NCBI GenBank assembly: GCA_002286715.1
Contig: NSJX01000029.1
Coordinates: 1-64,000, forward strand
Direction of reading: 5' to 3'
Origin: Dentipellis sp. KUC8613
Lineage: Eukaryota; Basidiomycota; Agaricomycetes; Russulales; Hericiaceae
Length of the DNA: 64,000 bases
Shown here: piece by piece, positions 24,260-36,233 of the stretch
How the letters are laid out: each line of letters opens with the position of its first letter
Position numbering within the stretch: the stretch's first letter is position 1
The notes under the pieces: model-generated
Told to the model about the DNA's origin: nothing
What the model saw: the letters and a program-made list of their open reading frames with translations, nothing else
The model's database searches: none
Position numbers and translations under genes: made by a program

Positions 24260-26044
24260 ATGGAATCCACGTCCCAGCAACCCCAGGAGAAGGCCATACC
24301 TCGCCCGTACAAGTGTCCCTACCCACTATGTGGACGGGCCTTCAGTCGCCTCGAGCACCAGGTGCGCCGCGCTGTTCCCCTTTCGTTCCGTGCTTACGCT
24401 GACACTGTTCCCCAGACCCGGCACATCCGCACACATACCGGCGAAAAGCCCTTCCTGTGCAACTTCCCGCACTGCGAGAAGCGCTTCTCACGCTCTGATG
24501 AGCTCACCCGACACTCGCGCATCCACCAGAACCACTCGAACAACCACAATCACCCCGCAAGCCGCGGCAAGGAGCGCGCGCCCAAGGAAGAGGCCTGGGA
24601 CGCCGACGACGACGTCGAGCACGAGCGCCGCCGCAGCCTGCCCGCAAAGAAGAAGGCGCGCAGCCGTGCCAACAGCGACGACGAGGTGCGTCCCGCTATC
24701 TCCTTCCGATCCATTATCAACACTCACCGGAAACATCAGGATGATTCGTACGCCCGCCCGACCTCCTACGGAGGGCCTTATCCCCATCCTTATCCGCCTG
24801 CCCCCTTTTCCACCTCCACGACCCCGATAACGCCCCTCCCCGCCGCCACGCCCTTCACCGCCCTCTCCGCCATCGCGACCGACGAGCTGCAGGCGCTCGA
24901 GCAGGCCGAGGCCCTCCGCCGCGCAGAGTACGAAGCCCGCCGCGCCGCCGCGCTCGCGCGGCACCGGCACGCCGAGGTGCTCGCAGAGCACGGCCGGCGC
25001 AGCCGCTCCGCCGCCACGAGCCCCGTCAGCACGCCCGTCATGTCGCGCGTGGGCAGCGGCGACCTGCCCGCGTGGGCCGCGGGGCCGCTCCCGCCGCCGC
25101 TCTGGGACGCCGACGACGACGGCGACGAGCTCGGGCTGCGCATGAAGAAGGCGCGCCGGCGCTCGAGCGGGCACGCGTACTCCGCATTCGCGCTCGGCGT
25201 CGGCGCGCACGAGCCGCCGTCGCTGCACCCGCACGCGTCGGGCCACGTCGTCGACGCGGACCGCGAGCGCGAGCGCCGCGCGCACGCGTGGGCGCACCCG
25301 TACCAGCACCCGCACGCGCACCACGCGCACCGCCCGCTCGAGTCGCAGACGCCCTCGCCGCTCAGCACGGACTCGGACCTCCCCGCGCCGCCGCACGGCG
25401 CGCCCGCGTCGCTGTACCCGTCCAGCGCGCCCAGCGCGAGCGCGAGCCCGTTCCTCGGCCCGCTCGGCGCACTCAACATCCACTCGGCCGTGCCCTCGCG
25501 CGCGCCGTCGCCGATCCTGCTCCCGCCGCCGCACATGCCCGGCGAGCACGCCGGCCTGGGCGGCCCGTTCAGCGCGCCCGCGTTCCAGCATGCGTTCTCG
25601 CACCAGCGCACGGCTGCGCCCGCGCTGCCGGGCACGGGCACGCCGGCGCTGAGCAGCGGCCCGAGCAGTAGTGGGAGCAGCCCCGGGTCGTACCCGCACT
25701 CGCTGCTCTCGCGCCCGTCGAGCCCGCCGCATGCCTTCAACCACAGCCATAACCATAAGCACCTCGCGCACTCGGTACGGATGGCGTTCGGGATGACGCC
25801 GATACATCCGCAGGCCCAAGCGCAGGGACAGGGACAGGTGCAGCAGCAGCAGGGACAGCAGGGGTGGCAGCGCTCGGTGCCGCCGTCGCGTGCGTCGAGC
25901 CCGCCGATACGTCTTGCGCCGCTGAGGATTGCGAGTCCGGGCCCGGGGCCGGAGGTCCCTGTGCCGGGCGCGGAGGAGGGCAAGAGCGTGGAGCTGCCTG
26001 GGTTTAGTGAGGTCGAGGCGGCTGCGGCGGCGGGTATGTTTTGA
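24260..26044 (+). CDS. cre1: CRE1/CreA/Mig1-type carbon catabolite repressor
   Basis: Model: join(24260..24361, 24416..24685, 24740..26044), 558 aa. Two C2H2 fingers lie at residues 19-72. Finger 1 has C19-x4-C24 and the [17 protein letters not shown] signature. Finger 2 reads [23 protein letters not shown]. This is the Mig1/CreA DNA-binding pair, which recognises SYGGRG and represses genes for alternative carbon sources on glucose. Finger 1 has two residues more between its cysteines than the usual Cx2C. The C-terminal 450 residues are disordered: Ala/Arg-rich ([20 protein letters not shown]), His-rich, Ser/Pro-rich, and a short Gln run. Both introns are exactly 54 nt and lack stops, so retention would keep the frame. 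The first interrupts finger 1 between Q34 and T35. Confidence 0.92.
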   Translation: MESTSQQPQEKAIPRPYKCPYPLCGRAFSRLEHQVRRAVPLSFRAYADTVPQTRHIRTHTGEKPFLCNFPHCEKRFSRSDELTRHSRIHQNHSNNHNHPASRGKERAPKEEAWDADDDVEHERRRSLPAKKKARSRANSDDEVRPAISFRSIINTHRKHQDDSYARPTSYGGPYPHPYPPAPFSTSTTPITPLPAATPFTALSAIATDELQALEQAEALRRAEYEARRAAALARHRHAEVLAEHGRRSRSAATSPVSTPVMSRVGSGDLPAWAAGPLPPPLWDADDDGDELGLRMKKARRRSSGHAYSAFALGVGAHEPPSLHPHASGHVVDADRERERRAHAWAHPYQHPHAHHAHRPLESQTPSPLSTDSDLPAPPHGAPASLYPSSAPSASASPFLGPLGALNIHSAVPSRAPSPILLPPPHMPGEHAGLGGPFSAPAFQHAFSHQRTAAPALPGTGTPALSSGPSSSGSSPGSYPHSLLSRPSSPPHAFNHSHNHKHLAHSVRMAFGMTPIHPQAQAQGQGQVQQQQGQQGWQRSVPPSRASSPPIRLAPLRIASPGPGPEVPVPGAEEGKSVELPGFSEVEAAAAAGMF

Positions 26045-28643
26045 GTGAAGATGTGAGGAGGAGGAGGACGAGGAGGAGGGAGGAGGGAGGAGTATTTATC
26101 AGGCTAGCGTTGCTTTCGAGCTTATGATTCGGTTCAGACATAGACACCATTGACCATTGACACCATTCATCATCCATACATCTTCCATCTTCCCCACACA
26201 CCACCACACCACCATCCACCATCCATCCATTGACTCATCTCTATCTCTCTGTTTTGCCAGTTCCTCGTCTCCCTCTATCTCTCTGTGTTTCATTCTTGCC
26301 CAGTATCGGCCCCCAGACCCCAGCCCCATCTCCATCTCCCACTCGTACTCATCTATCTATCTATCCCTATCCGTTCTGACGATCCATGACCTGTCCAGTT
26401 CAACCCACTCAGTCGCCGTCTTGTTTTGCTTTTTTGGTATCGCCTGCGAGTACGTACGTACGTTACGTTCGCGTTATTTCGTCGTGGGTGTGGGTGTGGG
26501 TGTGTTTGCCAATCCACCGTTCGCCGTCCTTCGCGTTTCGTCGCTCTGTCGTCCGCTTCCCGCGTTTTGTTCGCCGGCGCTAGCGTTTCGTTCATCGCCT
26601 GCCAGCGTTTCGTCCCTCGCTCGCGATCTTCCCCCACCGCCCGCCTGCTTCTTGCTTCAGCTCGCCCTTCTCGCCTCTCGCCTTCTCGCCTCTCGTCGGT
26701 CGGACGCGTACCACGGATCCATAGAATATCTTCATAGAGCGGATCCGGGGGACGTATACGGTATAAGTACATATATGTGTAAGTGTGTCTACGCGTAGTG
26801 CTATAGTGTATATTCTGTAGGTGCTAGTTCGTGTTCGTTTCTAGTCTTTGAGTATGTTTCGTGTTGAGTTTTTGGTGTTTCGTGTTGGTTATATACTATA
26901 CGGGAATGGAATCGGAATCGGAATATAAGGTACTAGGATCCCGATGCAAGACTGGCGAGTCTAGGTCTGGATGCTGTAAGAATGTCAATGCTGCGAAACG
27001 GGGGATTCAGAGGGGGTAAGGCCCCGAAGTCAAATGTTGTTGAATTTAAGTTAGTATTTGAGTTCACACCAGCGCCTGCGCCTGCGCCTGCACGAATATA
27101 GAGGTGGCTATGGGCAGGTGGGTCCCTCGAGCATGGCTAGCGGACACTGACACGGAGTCAAGCTTTAGTGCTGGTGGGCGGCCAAGTTGGCGGGAGGGCG
27201 TAGTGCTAGGCCTAGGGTGCATAGGACCTTGGTGACACTGGGGCCGGGATCTTCCGAGGTCGGCGGATTCGGTTAGTTGGGCTTGTCCTTGTCCTTGTCC
27301 TTGTCCTTGTCCAGGGACTACTAGTACGTGTACCACACGTATATGCGCATGCTGGTCATGGCTGTCTCCATCCGATAGCTGCGGTGTTGAGATGCACTGC
27401 CGGCTTGGCTCTCAAGGACGACAACGGTCGTCGACGGGGACGGCATGGCTTCGTTGGCGACGAACTTGGTTCCCATACAAGCCTATATGCGCTCGGCTTG
27501 CCTCTCTTGCCTAGTGTCAATACGACTCGAGTCTCGGAGGAGGTGCTGCGAGGGTCCTGAATACTTGGTGGCCAGTTTGTCCATCCTCGGAATGCTAGAT
27601 GGTATCTTCGAGCCTGGGCATGGAGTTCTACGTTCGCAGGCTGTACAGCCTGTACGGGTCTTCCTAGACTCGCGGTCGTCTCTATTCCACACCGTTGTTG
27701 GGCTTCAGAAACAACCTGATTCGTTGACAGGCCGCATAGCAACACCGTGCCGGTTATCGACTATACAGTGCCGGTGCCGCTCAAGTCCAAATCAGCCTAC
27801 GCCTCAGTGCCGGCGGCCAAATGCCCAAATCGTCGCTTTGTTACATGGGCTTATTGGCTTAGGCTTTGGACAGTCTGGCGACGAGATGCGGTCGCTGCTG
27901 TAACTGTCTTTCATTCTTGTGTCCACGCTAATAGCCAGAGTATTAGCGATTCCCTATCCTGGTGCCACAGTGGCCACCGCCATCACTGGTTCTGGCTGGG
28001 GTTCACATTCACCTCTGGATTGAAGCCTGGGCATTGGGTGTATTGCTTTACTTTTGGCGACGTCGCAGCTCGGACTCGTCTTCACGCAGCGACAACCGGG
28101 GGTTCAAGTTGACTATTGACTCAGATTGCCTGGCAACGAGGCGTGGCCGCGAACGTCTTTCGCCGACCAACGCTTGCTGGGGCTTGCCGCACTTGCAACT
28201 GCCACTTGAAGAGTTGAACGGGTCTATGGGTCATAATCCTATGGACTACGCGTACGCAGCAGCTTTGGCCTTACTATGACAACTCTCAGTTCTTGAAGAG
28301 TGGCTATCGCTACTGGTACCAGTACAAGGCGCCTTTTTGCTCGCTCAGCATTGGAACGTAGGCGCCTGTCTCCATAGAAGGATGCCACTTGCTGCTCGGT
28401 TCTACGTATATAAGGCCTGCGCTGGCTCTCGATTTTGGTGACATTTACAGTCGCGGTCACTGTCTTTCCGCTCCCATCTGCTACGCCGAACCGCGCACCT
28501 CACCTGAGACCACTTCCGACTACGTCTTGGAGTCGAAGTCGAAGTCGAATTCTCTGCACTCGGTGGCCGTCCCCTGGACCATCCGAGCCGCCTCTGTATC
28601 CGCCCCCGGCACCAGAACCAAAAACTCACGCTGAAGCTGGTGC
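26045..28643. other. Gene-poor 2.6 kb between CRE1 and F-box genes
   Basis: Begins with a GAGG-rich and then CA/TC-rich 3' flank of CRE1. It contains a hexamer repeat of CTTGTC (27282-27312) and three GCGCCT units near 27071. Frames at 27.4-28.1 kb on both strands have no motifs. The 5' exon of the next F-box gene probably lies near 28.43-28.69 kb but could not be fixed. Confidence 0.45.
27282..27312 (+). repeat. CTTGTC hexamer microsatellite (5 copies)
   Basis: Five perfect tandem CTTGTC units are read directly from the sequence. No gene overlaps them. Confidence 0.85.
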
Positions 28644-28687
28644 TATGCCTGTGACTGTATCCCAGACGCCAGCGTGGCAAATTCCAG

Positions 28688-30755
28688 CTGCCTCCAGAGG
28701 TCCTAATCCAGGTGCTAAACGAGCTGGACGTTCGTCATCTTGTCCGCGTATCCCGGGTACGTACGCCTACCTTTCCGACTTCCTTATTCCGGTGGCTGAC
28801 GAATACCGCTCATATATTGTGCGCTATACGCTGTATGCAGGTATGTAAATACTGGCGCACGCTCATCCGAACCAACAGCGCACTCGAATACAAGATCGAA
28901 TATTCCCTGAGCTGCCTGCCGAACGAGCCGTCCAGCGAGCTCCCCGCTAAAGAACGCATCGAGGCCGTCCGGGCGCACCAGGCGGCGCTGCGTGATCTGT
29001 CTATGATGGCGACGCCCAAGTACGCCTACCTCACTCCATGCGCGGAAATTCGAGCATCTGGAAATGTCGTCGGGCAGGCCGTGGACGGCGAATCGGTGCT
29101 CCGGTTTTTGCGGTCCCCGCCGCGTCGACTGGGCGCAGATGCGAGTGCTGATGTGCACAAGTGGGAGGTGAAACTGTGCGTCGCAGACCTGTCTCAGTGG
29201 GAGATCGATTCTTTCCAGGATCTACTAGTGGAGCTGGAGCTGGAGCAGGTGACAAGGTGTGTACTATCGACTTCGACTTCGTCTGTCTACTCCGCCCAGC
29301 AGGCTAATGCTGAGGAAAATTGTCTGTGCGTGTATAGTGATGCCGACCCCAAGATAGGGACGGTGGTGCGGCTGTGCCTGCGCGAGCTGTCGTCAGGCAA
29401 CGTGCACCCGCTTGCTCAACGCCCTTGCTTGGAGTGGGGACTTGAATCGATATGGGACGACTCTGAACCTGTATTCAACGTGACGATAGCTGGTGAGCAT
29501 TGACTCGTGCATTACTTCTACGATGATGATGCTGGCTCGGAAGGACGCGTCGTCGTGTGGGCGTGGAAGACGGGGTTGAAGCTGTTCGTGAGTTTCCCGC
29601 CCAGGCTGCAGGTTGAAGTACCTTGCTTATCGCAATCCTGAAATATCGATGGATGCACACCGGGACTAGGAACTCGAGGACGGCGAGCTATTCACCTGCT
29701 GCATGCTGGACGAACATCATGTGCTGGCAGGTTTCGGGCACAACTCGGGCTGCTTCCACGTGGACACCATCGCCGTGTACGATCTGCGGACGCAAAGTCC
29801 AGCTGTGCAGAGTGGCGCTGACTGCACGTTCGACTGTGCGTTCGAGCTCCCTGGAGGTGAAAATGTATGGGCTTTCATGGCTAGGGTGGAACCATTCCCC
29901 GGGAGCCGCCATGGTGATTTCGGAGACAATCTGGTGACGGTCGTTCTCAAAAATATGAACGACTCTGGGGTGTCTACGGTCATGATTTTCTTCCCCGGGT
30001 CACTCTTGCGACAGCGCATTCTTGCGCCTGCAACTCCTGGTACGGACAGCGAATATAACGGCGACGACGAAGGTGCTAAAGAGAGCGAAGGTACTAGCAC
30101 ATCAGACCGTTCTGGTGCCTCATCCACGTCATCCGATTTTGATTGGCCCCAACGGGTGTACTCCTGGGAGAAGTGGGGAGAATCACGAGTACACATCAAT
30201 ACATATGAAGACGATCACCCCGCCTTCAGGACATTCCAAACTGCGTCCATGCGGTTTGCAGACCTGTCCACGGACGGTTATAGCGGCAAGACCGTTCTGT
30301 CGATGTACGACTTCCATCAGGCGCGGGTGCATAGAGTCTTGTGCGACCCGTCGGCGAAGGGCAATGCCGTCTATTCGATTCGCTCGACACCCATCCGCGC
30401 GAGGCCTGGGAGTTGGAATGCCCATGATGTGACGGCCGGGATGCCGTATTTGCGCACAACGCATCAGCTGCCGGAGGTTTTGCAGGAGATTACACCCAAG
30501 TGGCACGAGGTGGTCTTAACGGAGGACTTGATTGTCATACCAGGCTCCAGGTTTTCGGTAAATCGTCTTACTGGGTATGCTTCTTCACCATATATGCTGA
30601 CCTGCGCTTTGACTGGGAAAGGAGAGGCTCCCACAGGTGGTACTATATCAGTGAGCGGATGTCGTAAAGCTGACGTTCGTAAAATTGCTTCCGCTGTTGT
30701 ATTTCCTGCTTTGAGTCGCTACATTTTTCTTTCTGGCTCGGAATGCCTGTGTTAG
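28688..30755 (+). CDS. F-box protein with an in-frame stop; possible pseudogene
   Basis: Exons seen: F-box exon to 28756, 28841..29248, 29303..29587, 29670..30755. The F-box reads LPPEVLIQVLNELDVRHLVR, then VCKYWRTLIRTNSALEYKIE and KERIEAVRAHQAALRDLS; the C-terminal half follows the 31-kb paralogue (AGFGHNSGCFHVDTIAVYDL). Two problems exist. The F-box frame has a TGA at 28652-28654 just upstream, while Pro-rich coding-like sequence upstream is in another frame, so the 5' end is unresolved or frameshifted. A TGA at 29501-29503 falls where the paralogue has DDQLVVYCY. A 51-nt GTGAGC...GGAAG segment (29493..29543) could be spliced out and would restore the frame. It is either a young pseudogene or a gene with a new intron. 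Confidence 0.6.
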
Positions 30756-31029
30756 GCATCGCAATAGCGGGTTGCACTTGATGTAAAATATACGACACTG
30801 TACTGTATTATCTTTGTAGCTTTCAACGTGATCGAGCGCGTGCGAGGAGCCGCATCGTTACCATGGGACCGCCCGTATGGCGGCGTAAGCGCTTATACAC
30901 GGCCCGGATATCTCCAGGACTCGACCTGGCAACTCTTCGTCCTGATGAGTAGACTGACTTGATCGACGTATACGTAGCAAAGAGCAGCGAGTGTCCCCCC
31001 CCCCTGTATCCGCTACGAATACACCGGAC

Positions 31030-32987
31030 ATGAGTTTTCTAGACTCCTGTGTGTCGGTGACATCTGAACGACAAGATTCTACCCAGTTACCGACCATTCC
31101 ATCTTCTTCTGGTCCTCAGGTTGCTGATGTTGTGCAGCCGAGAAGTCAAGCGTTTCCGCATCGGCGTTACGACAAGCTCGGTTTGCCTCCAGAGATCCTG
31201 ATATGGATACTCGACTGCCTGGATGTTCGCAGTCTTGTTCAGGTCTCACGGGTGCGGAAAATCGGCTTCATTACCGTCCTCGGTTAGGTGGCTAATTAAT
31301 TCCTTGCGTCGGCTCGTACTCAGGTGTGCAGACAATGGCATGCTCTCGTCAATAACGACAGTGCACTGAATTATAAGGTCGAGCTGTCTCTGAGCTGCTT
31401 GTCTATCGAGCCTCCCGAAGAGCTATCCACCAAGGAGCGTCTCCAGGCCGTCAGGGAGCACGAGGTCGCAATGCGTGATCTCTCCTTGGTAGACGCAGGA
31501 TCGGCTATTCTCTTGGATCCACAGGCGTACATCCAGGCATCCGGAAACATCGTCGGACAGAGGAAGAACCAGGACCCGGAGGTCGTGCTCAAGCGCTTTC
31601 CGTCCCGACGATTGGGTGTCAAAGCACCGCGGCAATGGTCATTACCACTCGGACGGAAATGTCAATCCTGGGATATAGATTACAAGCAGGATCTATTAGT
31701 AGAAGTGGAGCAGCTGCAAGCGTACGTATCTCCATTTTAACGTCGCCATTGGGCATGCTTACAATGATCGGCCCTTCATGTTCAGTGAGGGCAAGAAATT
31801 TGTGCGACTCTATCTCCGTTCGCTCTCATCGGGCAGTGTACACCCACTCGCAAGCCGTCCCTTCCTGGAATGGGATTTCAACTGGTTTGCCGGATCCGAA
31901 TATACCATGACAGTGTTGGATGATCAACTAGTTGTGTACTGTTACGGCGAGTCGCCCAATGCGGCCGTCGTGTGGGCCTGGCATTCGGGAACAAAACGGT
32001 TTGTAAGTGATCAGTCCGGTGTTTAGACTGCAGGGCTCTGTCATGATACTGATATCTCAACGAATATTTCAGGAATTGCAGTGCGACCATGTGTATTCAG
32101 GCTCTTTTCTAGATGCAAACCATCTGCTGGTGGGCTTTGGACCGCACCGCTGCGGCTTCGAGCATATTGGGACTCTTGCTGTCTACGACTTGAGAATGAA
32201 TGAGCCAGACCGACAACACTGCGCCAATAAGACTTACCAGCATTCATTCGAACTTGGTCTAGGAGTGCAACCTCGTTATTGGTATCCCTTCCTCAGGATA
32301 GAGCCGTACCCATGCACTCCATCACAACCTAACGGCTTCTCAGACAATCTTGTCGTTGTTGTCATCCTGAATAATGTTACATCCGAGTGGAAAACGCTTA
32401 TCTTTCCTGTGTCGTTATTGCGGCAGCACATGCAGACATCCACCAACCCAGGGACCAGTCATTCTGCATCAGAGCTATCTTACATGAAAAGGCCGCCAAA
32501 GGACCACTCGTGGAGCGAATGGGCAGAATCTCGCGTACATCTTGTCCCCTTCATGCCCATCAATAGAATGGACCCGGCGCGGACAGCTTCTATGCGCTTC
32601 GCCGATCTGGTGGACGACACTCACACCGACAAGACGAACCTCATTTTATGTGACTTTCACCGGCCGCGTGTGGAGAGGGCCACCTGCCGCCCATCGACGG
32701 CGGGTGCACCTGTGCATTCACGCTCGATCTCCATGTCACCCGACTATTGGACGTCCGAAATCAATACCGACCTACCATACTTTCTCACGACCCATGATTT
32801 ACCGGAGGCTCTCCAGGGTGAAATTTCCCGCAATACCCATAAGGTGATGCTCACGGAGGATCTGATTATTATCTACACCAAAGAAAGTCATTCGGTGAGC
32901 TTTTTTGCCGAGCTTCTTGTCCGTCATGGCTCACCTATGCTTTCAAAGAGTGGCCCAAACGGCAAGCAGGTGCTGTTTTTGCCATGA
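31030..32987 (+). CDS. F-box protein, intact paralogue
   Basis: Model: join(31030..31251, 31324..31721, 31786..32002, 32073..32987), 583 aa; introns of 72, 64 and 70 nt join in phase. The F-box at about residues 50-100 reads LGLPPEILIWILDCLDVRSL then VSRVCRQWHALVNNDSALNY. A conserved block KERLQAVREHEVAMRDLSL follows. The C-terminal 450 residues are beta-rich and carry family strands such as FVRLYLRSLSSGSVHPLA, VVWAWHSGTKRF and GTLAVYDLRM. It should act as the substrate-choosing subunit of an SCF ubiquitin ligase through Skp1; substrates are unknown. It is the only undamaged member of the closely related set (18, 28.7, 31 kb). The last few residues are uncertain if a small final intron exists. 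Confidence 0.8.
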
Positions 32988-33519
32988 GATGTTAGAAGAC
33001 TCTGCTCCCAGTGGTGGTTTGGCTTTTTCTTAGATGACCAATGTTGTATGAATTGTTGAAAACCATTCGGTTGTATCAGAGTATGTCCATGGATCGGCAT
33101 TCGTCAGTCAATCCCCCATCCGGATCTCCGGAAACTTGCTCGCGATCGTGAACAGCGCATCAGTCTGGCATTGCTATGCTTCAGTCACCTCGTCTAGTCG
33201 AACGTGCGCGCGCCTTTGCCAGGTGCCGAAATGTCCGACATCGTTCATGTGTACACATGGCCGTCATTCACACAGAACGGCGTTGAGAGCGCCATACGCC
33301 AATGATATGCTGGTTTTCCAAAGAAGTACGAGAGCCCGCTCGTGGCTCGGCTGGTTTTCTCAGATTCCTCACCCTGTATAAACAACTGAAGATAGCTTGT
33401 TCTGTTCGTCAATCATACTTGAGTACATGCATGTATTAAATGCATCCGAGTCAACCGTCCCTAAAAATGTGCATATAAATCATGTTTCCCGTCCTTCGCC
33501 AGGACGCGTATCATCATAA
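32988..33519. other. Intergenic, convergent 3' ends
   Basis: AT-rich sequence between the ends of the F-box gene and the sedolisin. No supported frame was found. Confidence 0.5.
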
Positions 33520-35661
33520 TTACTGAAGGCCGGCTGCGGTCCGTAACTTCGGATAGTTGGGAGTGCCAAAGCCGGTGAGCTGCGATCCATATGTGAGAGG
33601 CTTGTATGAGCAAGTCTACTGCAGCGACGCACCGCATCCCAGCCTGTCGTTGCATTGAATCCTTGAGAGTTACAACTGGGGTTAGCACCTACGACACCAA
33701 TATATGAGTCCTCATGCATGGCCTGCTACCCTCCGATTCACCTTCGGTTATATCTGTAAATGCCTCCGGATGGGCATATATGAAGGGGTTCAAAAAGCCG
33801 AGTGGGCTCTTGCCAGCTGCGACAAGCTCGGCATTGAGGAGAGCAAAAATGCTCGCGGCGATGGGCGCCGAGATGCTCGTGCCATTTGTGATCGCGACTT
33901 CACCATTGACGATTATCTCTGTAAATGCGCCGCGTGAGGAGATGTCCGGGTACCCTCGGCCAGAGACGTTGAAGCGCCCGACGTCGTAGCCTGCGGGGAG
34001 CGTCTTCAGGTATGCCTGAACTTGGGACTGCTGGTAGGACGGTGACGGGAACCAGGAGGAGAAGCCGCTGCTATCCTGGTCCCAAGCGATCTCAGGATTG
34101 ATACCCATGGTGCCGCCAACCGCCGTGACACTTGGCATGGGCTTTGAGTCAGCAAGTCACGTAGATACGAGTGTTATCGGACAGTACGCACTAAGGACAG
34201 CTGGCGGGGAAGTCGACCTGAAATTCTTTGCATCTCGTTGGGTCTTCACCGCCTTCTAAACCGAAGTCTCCTGCGGAAACGAGCACAGATACCCCGCGGG
34301 CCCCCAGCTGGGCGTACAGATTGCAAACAGTACTGAGGATTCTCTGTGAACACACTTAGACGACACGAACAAGATAGGTGAATGCGTACGCAGTGGTGGC
34401 TTGGTCGGTCAAACCCTCTACGAGACCATAGCTGACACTGAGGACCGAGGGGAGATTTTCTTGCTGCAGCAGGGCATTTCCCAGAACGATCATCTCGTCA
34501 ATGACACTATTACTGGTATCAGTGCCGACACCGTAGAAGGCTACCGGCACTGTGGGTGATACAAGGCCCACGGTGTATTGCGTGTCGAGATTCTAGCTCT
34601 CATTTAGAACTCTCCGTGAACTGGTGTAGTCCCGCTACTCACCGGCTCCGTGGCTATGATCGTACTCTGGTCATTGACGTACCCGTCGAAACCTTGAATG
34701 GTGAAACTGGTAGTGTCAGACACCTCAGGGCGGTACTTCTGCAGGAAGATCTGAAGCATTGTATGTTGAGCGACAACAAACATGTAGTTTGAGGAAGTAT
34801 CATGCTGACCTGGAGATCGTTATACCCCACGGAATAATTTTTGAGTCCCGCAACACCGAGCGTGACTTTGGACTGAGCCGGAAGATTGGATGGAATATTA
34901 TAAAGCTCGATTGCGCACTCGGGCGTGAAGGAATGGGTGCATGAGTCGGGGATATCTCTAGCTGGGAATCTTGCTCTCGAGATCACAGCCGATGATTTGG
35001 AGCGCTTTGCCGGTGGGAACCTTAGATACCATGAGCAATGTAGCGCAGCCGAGAAAGAGGGATTATAAAAACAATGCTTACTGCGTCGTGGGATAAATTG
35101 TGTTGACATGTCCCCGCAACTCCTCAGGAATGGAGTAAGAAAGTGTCCTTATGGTCTGCGCCCCGGTCTTCTGCTCTGTAAACACCGAATACTCAGCGCC
35201 GAGAAGTTCGTTGGCCTGCTTGACGGTGACACTGGCAGTCCGAATATCGCCAGACGGGGAGAGCGGAGTGGACGTGATGTTATGAGACGCCAGCCACTCT
35301 CGCACCGCCGAAACGGTATCAGACAGGGGCGCAACTAAGGCGGATACCTGCAAACTGAAAATGAGTCGTATCTCGCGAGGGGACAAGGTTGACAACAGAC
35401 CTCGTCCTTCGACAGATATTGTCCATACTGCTGGTGTCCCGGTGTACTTGCAGCCAGTAGTCTCTCCTCCAAACCAGGGAAGTCATTCTGCGCGAGAGCC
35501 AGACGCAGATCGAGGACATGGTCTCCCGGAGCCGTATGGCTCCGGACATATCCGCTGGGAGGAGCCTCGCGACGGTGCATGGTATGCATAGTGCGAGCAA
35601 AACCTGTGGACACACCTGACAGTGAAGCCAGACATGCTACAAAGAAGCAAGATCTGACCAT
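33520..35661 (-). CDS. Secreted sedolisin (tripeptidyl peptidase, family S53)
   Basis: Model: complement(join(33520..33579, 33633..33688, 33742..34130, 34192..34341, 34390..34592, 34643..34750, 34810..35020, 35082..35347, 35401..35661)), 567 aa, nine exons all joining in phase. It begins with a signal peptide (MVRSCFFVACLASLSGVSTG), then an activation prodomain (HVLDLRLALAQNDFPGLEER, HNITSTPLSPSGD). Catalytic residues can be placed: Glu281 and Asp285 in ATEPNLDTQY, oxyanion Asp375 in SAGDFG and Ser485 in NGTSISAP. The calcium site starts at DITEG, and the C terminus carries GFGTPNYPKL. The enzyme works in acid outside the cell, cutting tripeptides or interior bonds of proteins. The catalytic pair is split across a splice junction (EP|NLD). 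All key residues are intact, so it is probably active. Confidence 0.93.
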
Positions 35662-36233
35662 CCTGAGAGGCTACGTGTCTTTCTCGTGGAGGTCACTGCG
35701 AGATAGGCATCCCTTTATATGGTCTTCTAAGATCATACATGGTCTCAGGCGGGCACAGAAACGAACTTCGTTTGCATTCTGTTGCAATCTGCGACTCGGA
35801 CATGGCTAGACTCTCGTCGAGCCAGATGGCTCCTGATGTCTTTTGAAAAGTCATTAGTCACTGTTCTAATACCAAATACGCACTCGTTGTGTATCTCACG
35901 GCTGGTCATCATGACCGAAGATTACAACAAAATCGGAAGGAGGACTCTGATGGCTTGGCCCCAGAACCATTGGAGAATCAGGAGTTGACTGGAGATCAGC
36001 GTGGCTGTCATCGGTGAGATGAGCCATCGCGAAGATGTTGGGCGAGACGAACCTGCATAGTCAGACGTTGTGACAGTGTCGTGGGGAGTGTGACGACCCG
36101 GACCAGGGGACGTGAAGTCAAACGCGTCACCAAAGCTCGGTTGAACTGCAATCTTGGTCAGCGAGTGGGATTCAAAAGGAACTCCTGCTAGATTGAACCT
36201 GCTATGTACATATAAAAGCTCAGTATCCTGGTC
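35662..36233. other. Intergenic, sedolisin upstream region
   Basis: Both flanking genes are on the minus strand, so this holds the sedolisin promoter and the 3' flank of the next gene. No motif-bearing frame was found. Confidence 0.5.

Noticed and set aside
24488..25819. 443-codon minus frame inside CRE1
   Set aside because: It is the antisense shadow of a GC-rich exon; the text is Arg/Val/Gly repeats and the sense strand holds the zinc-finger gene.
27064..27336. 90-codon minus frame with GQGQGQ and QAQAQ
   Set aside because: Produced by the CTTGTC and GCGCCT microsatellites, no other support.
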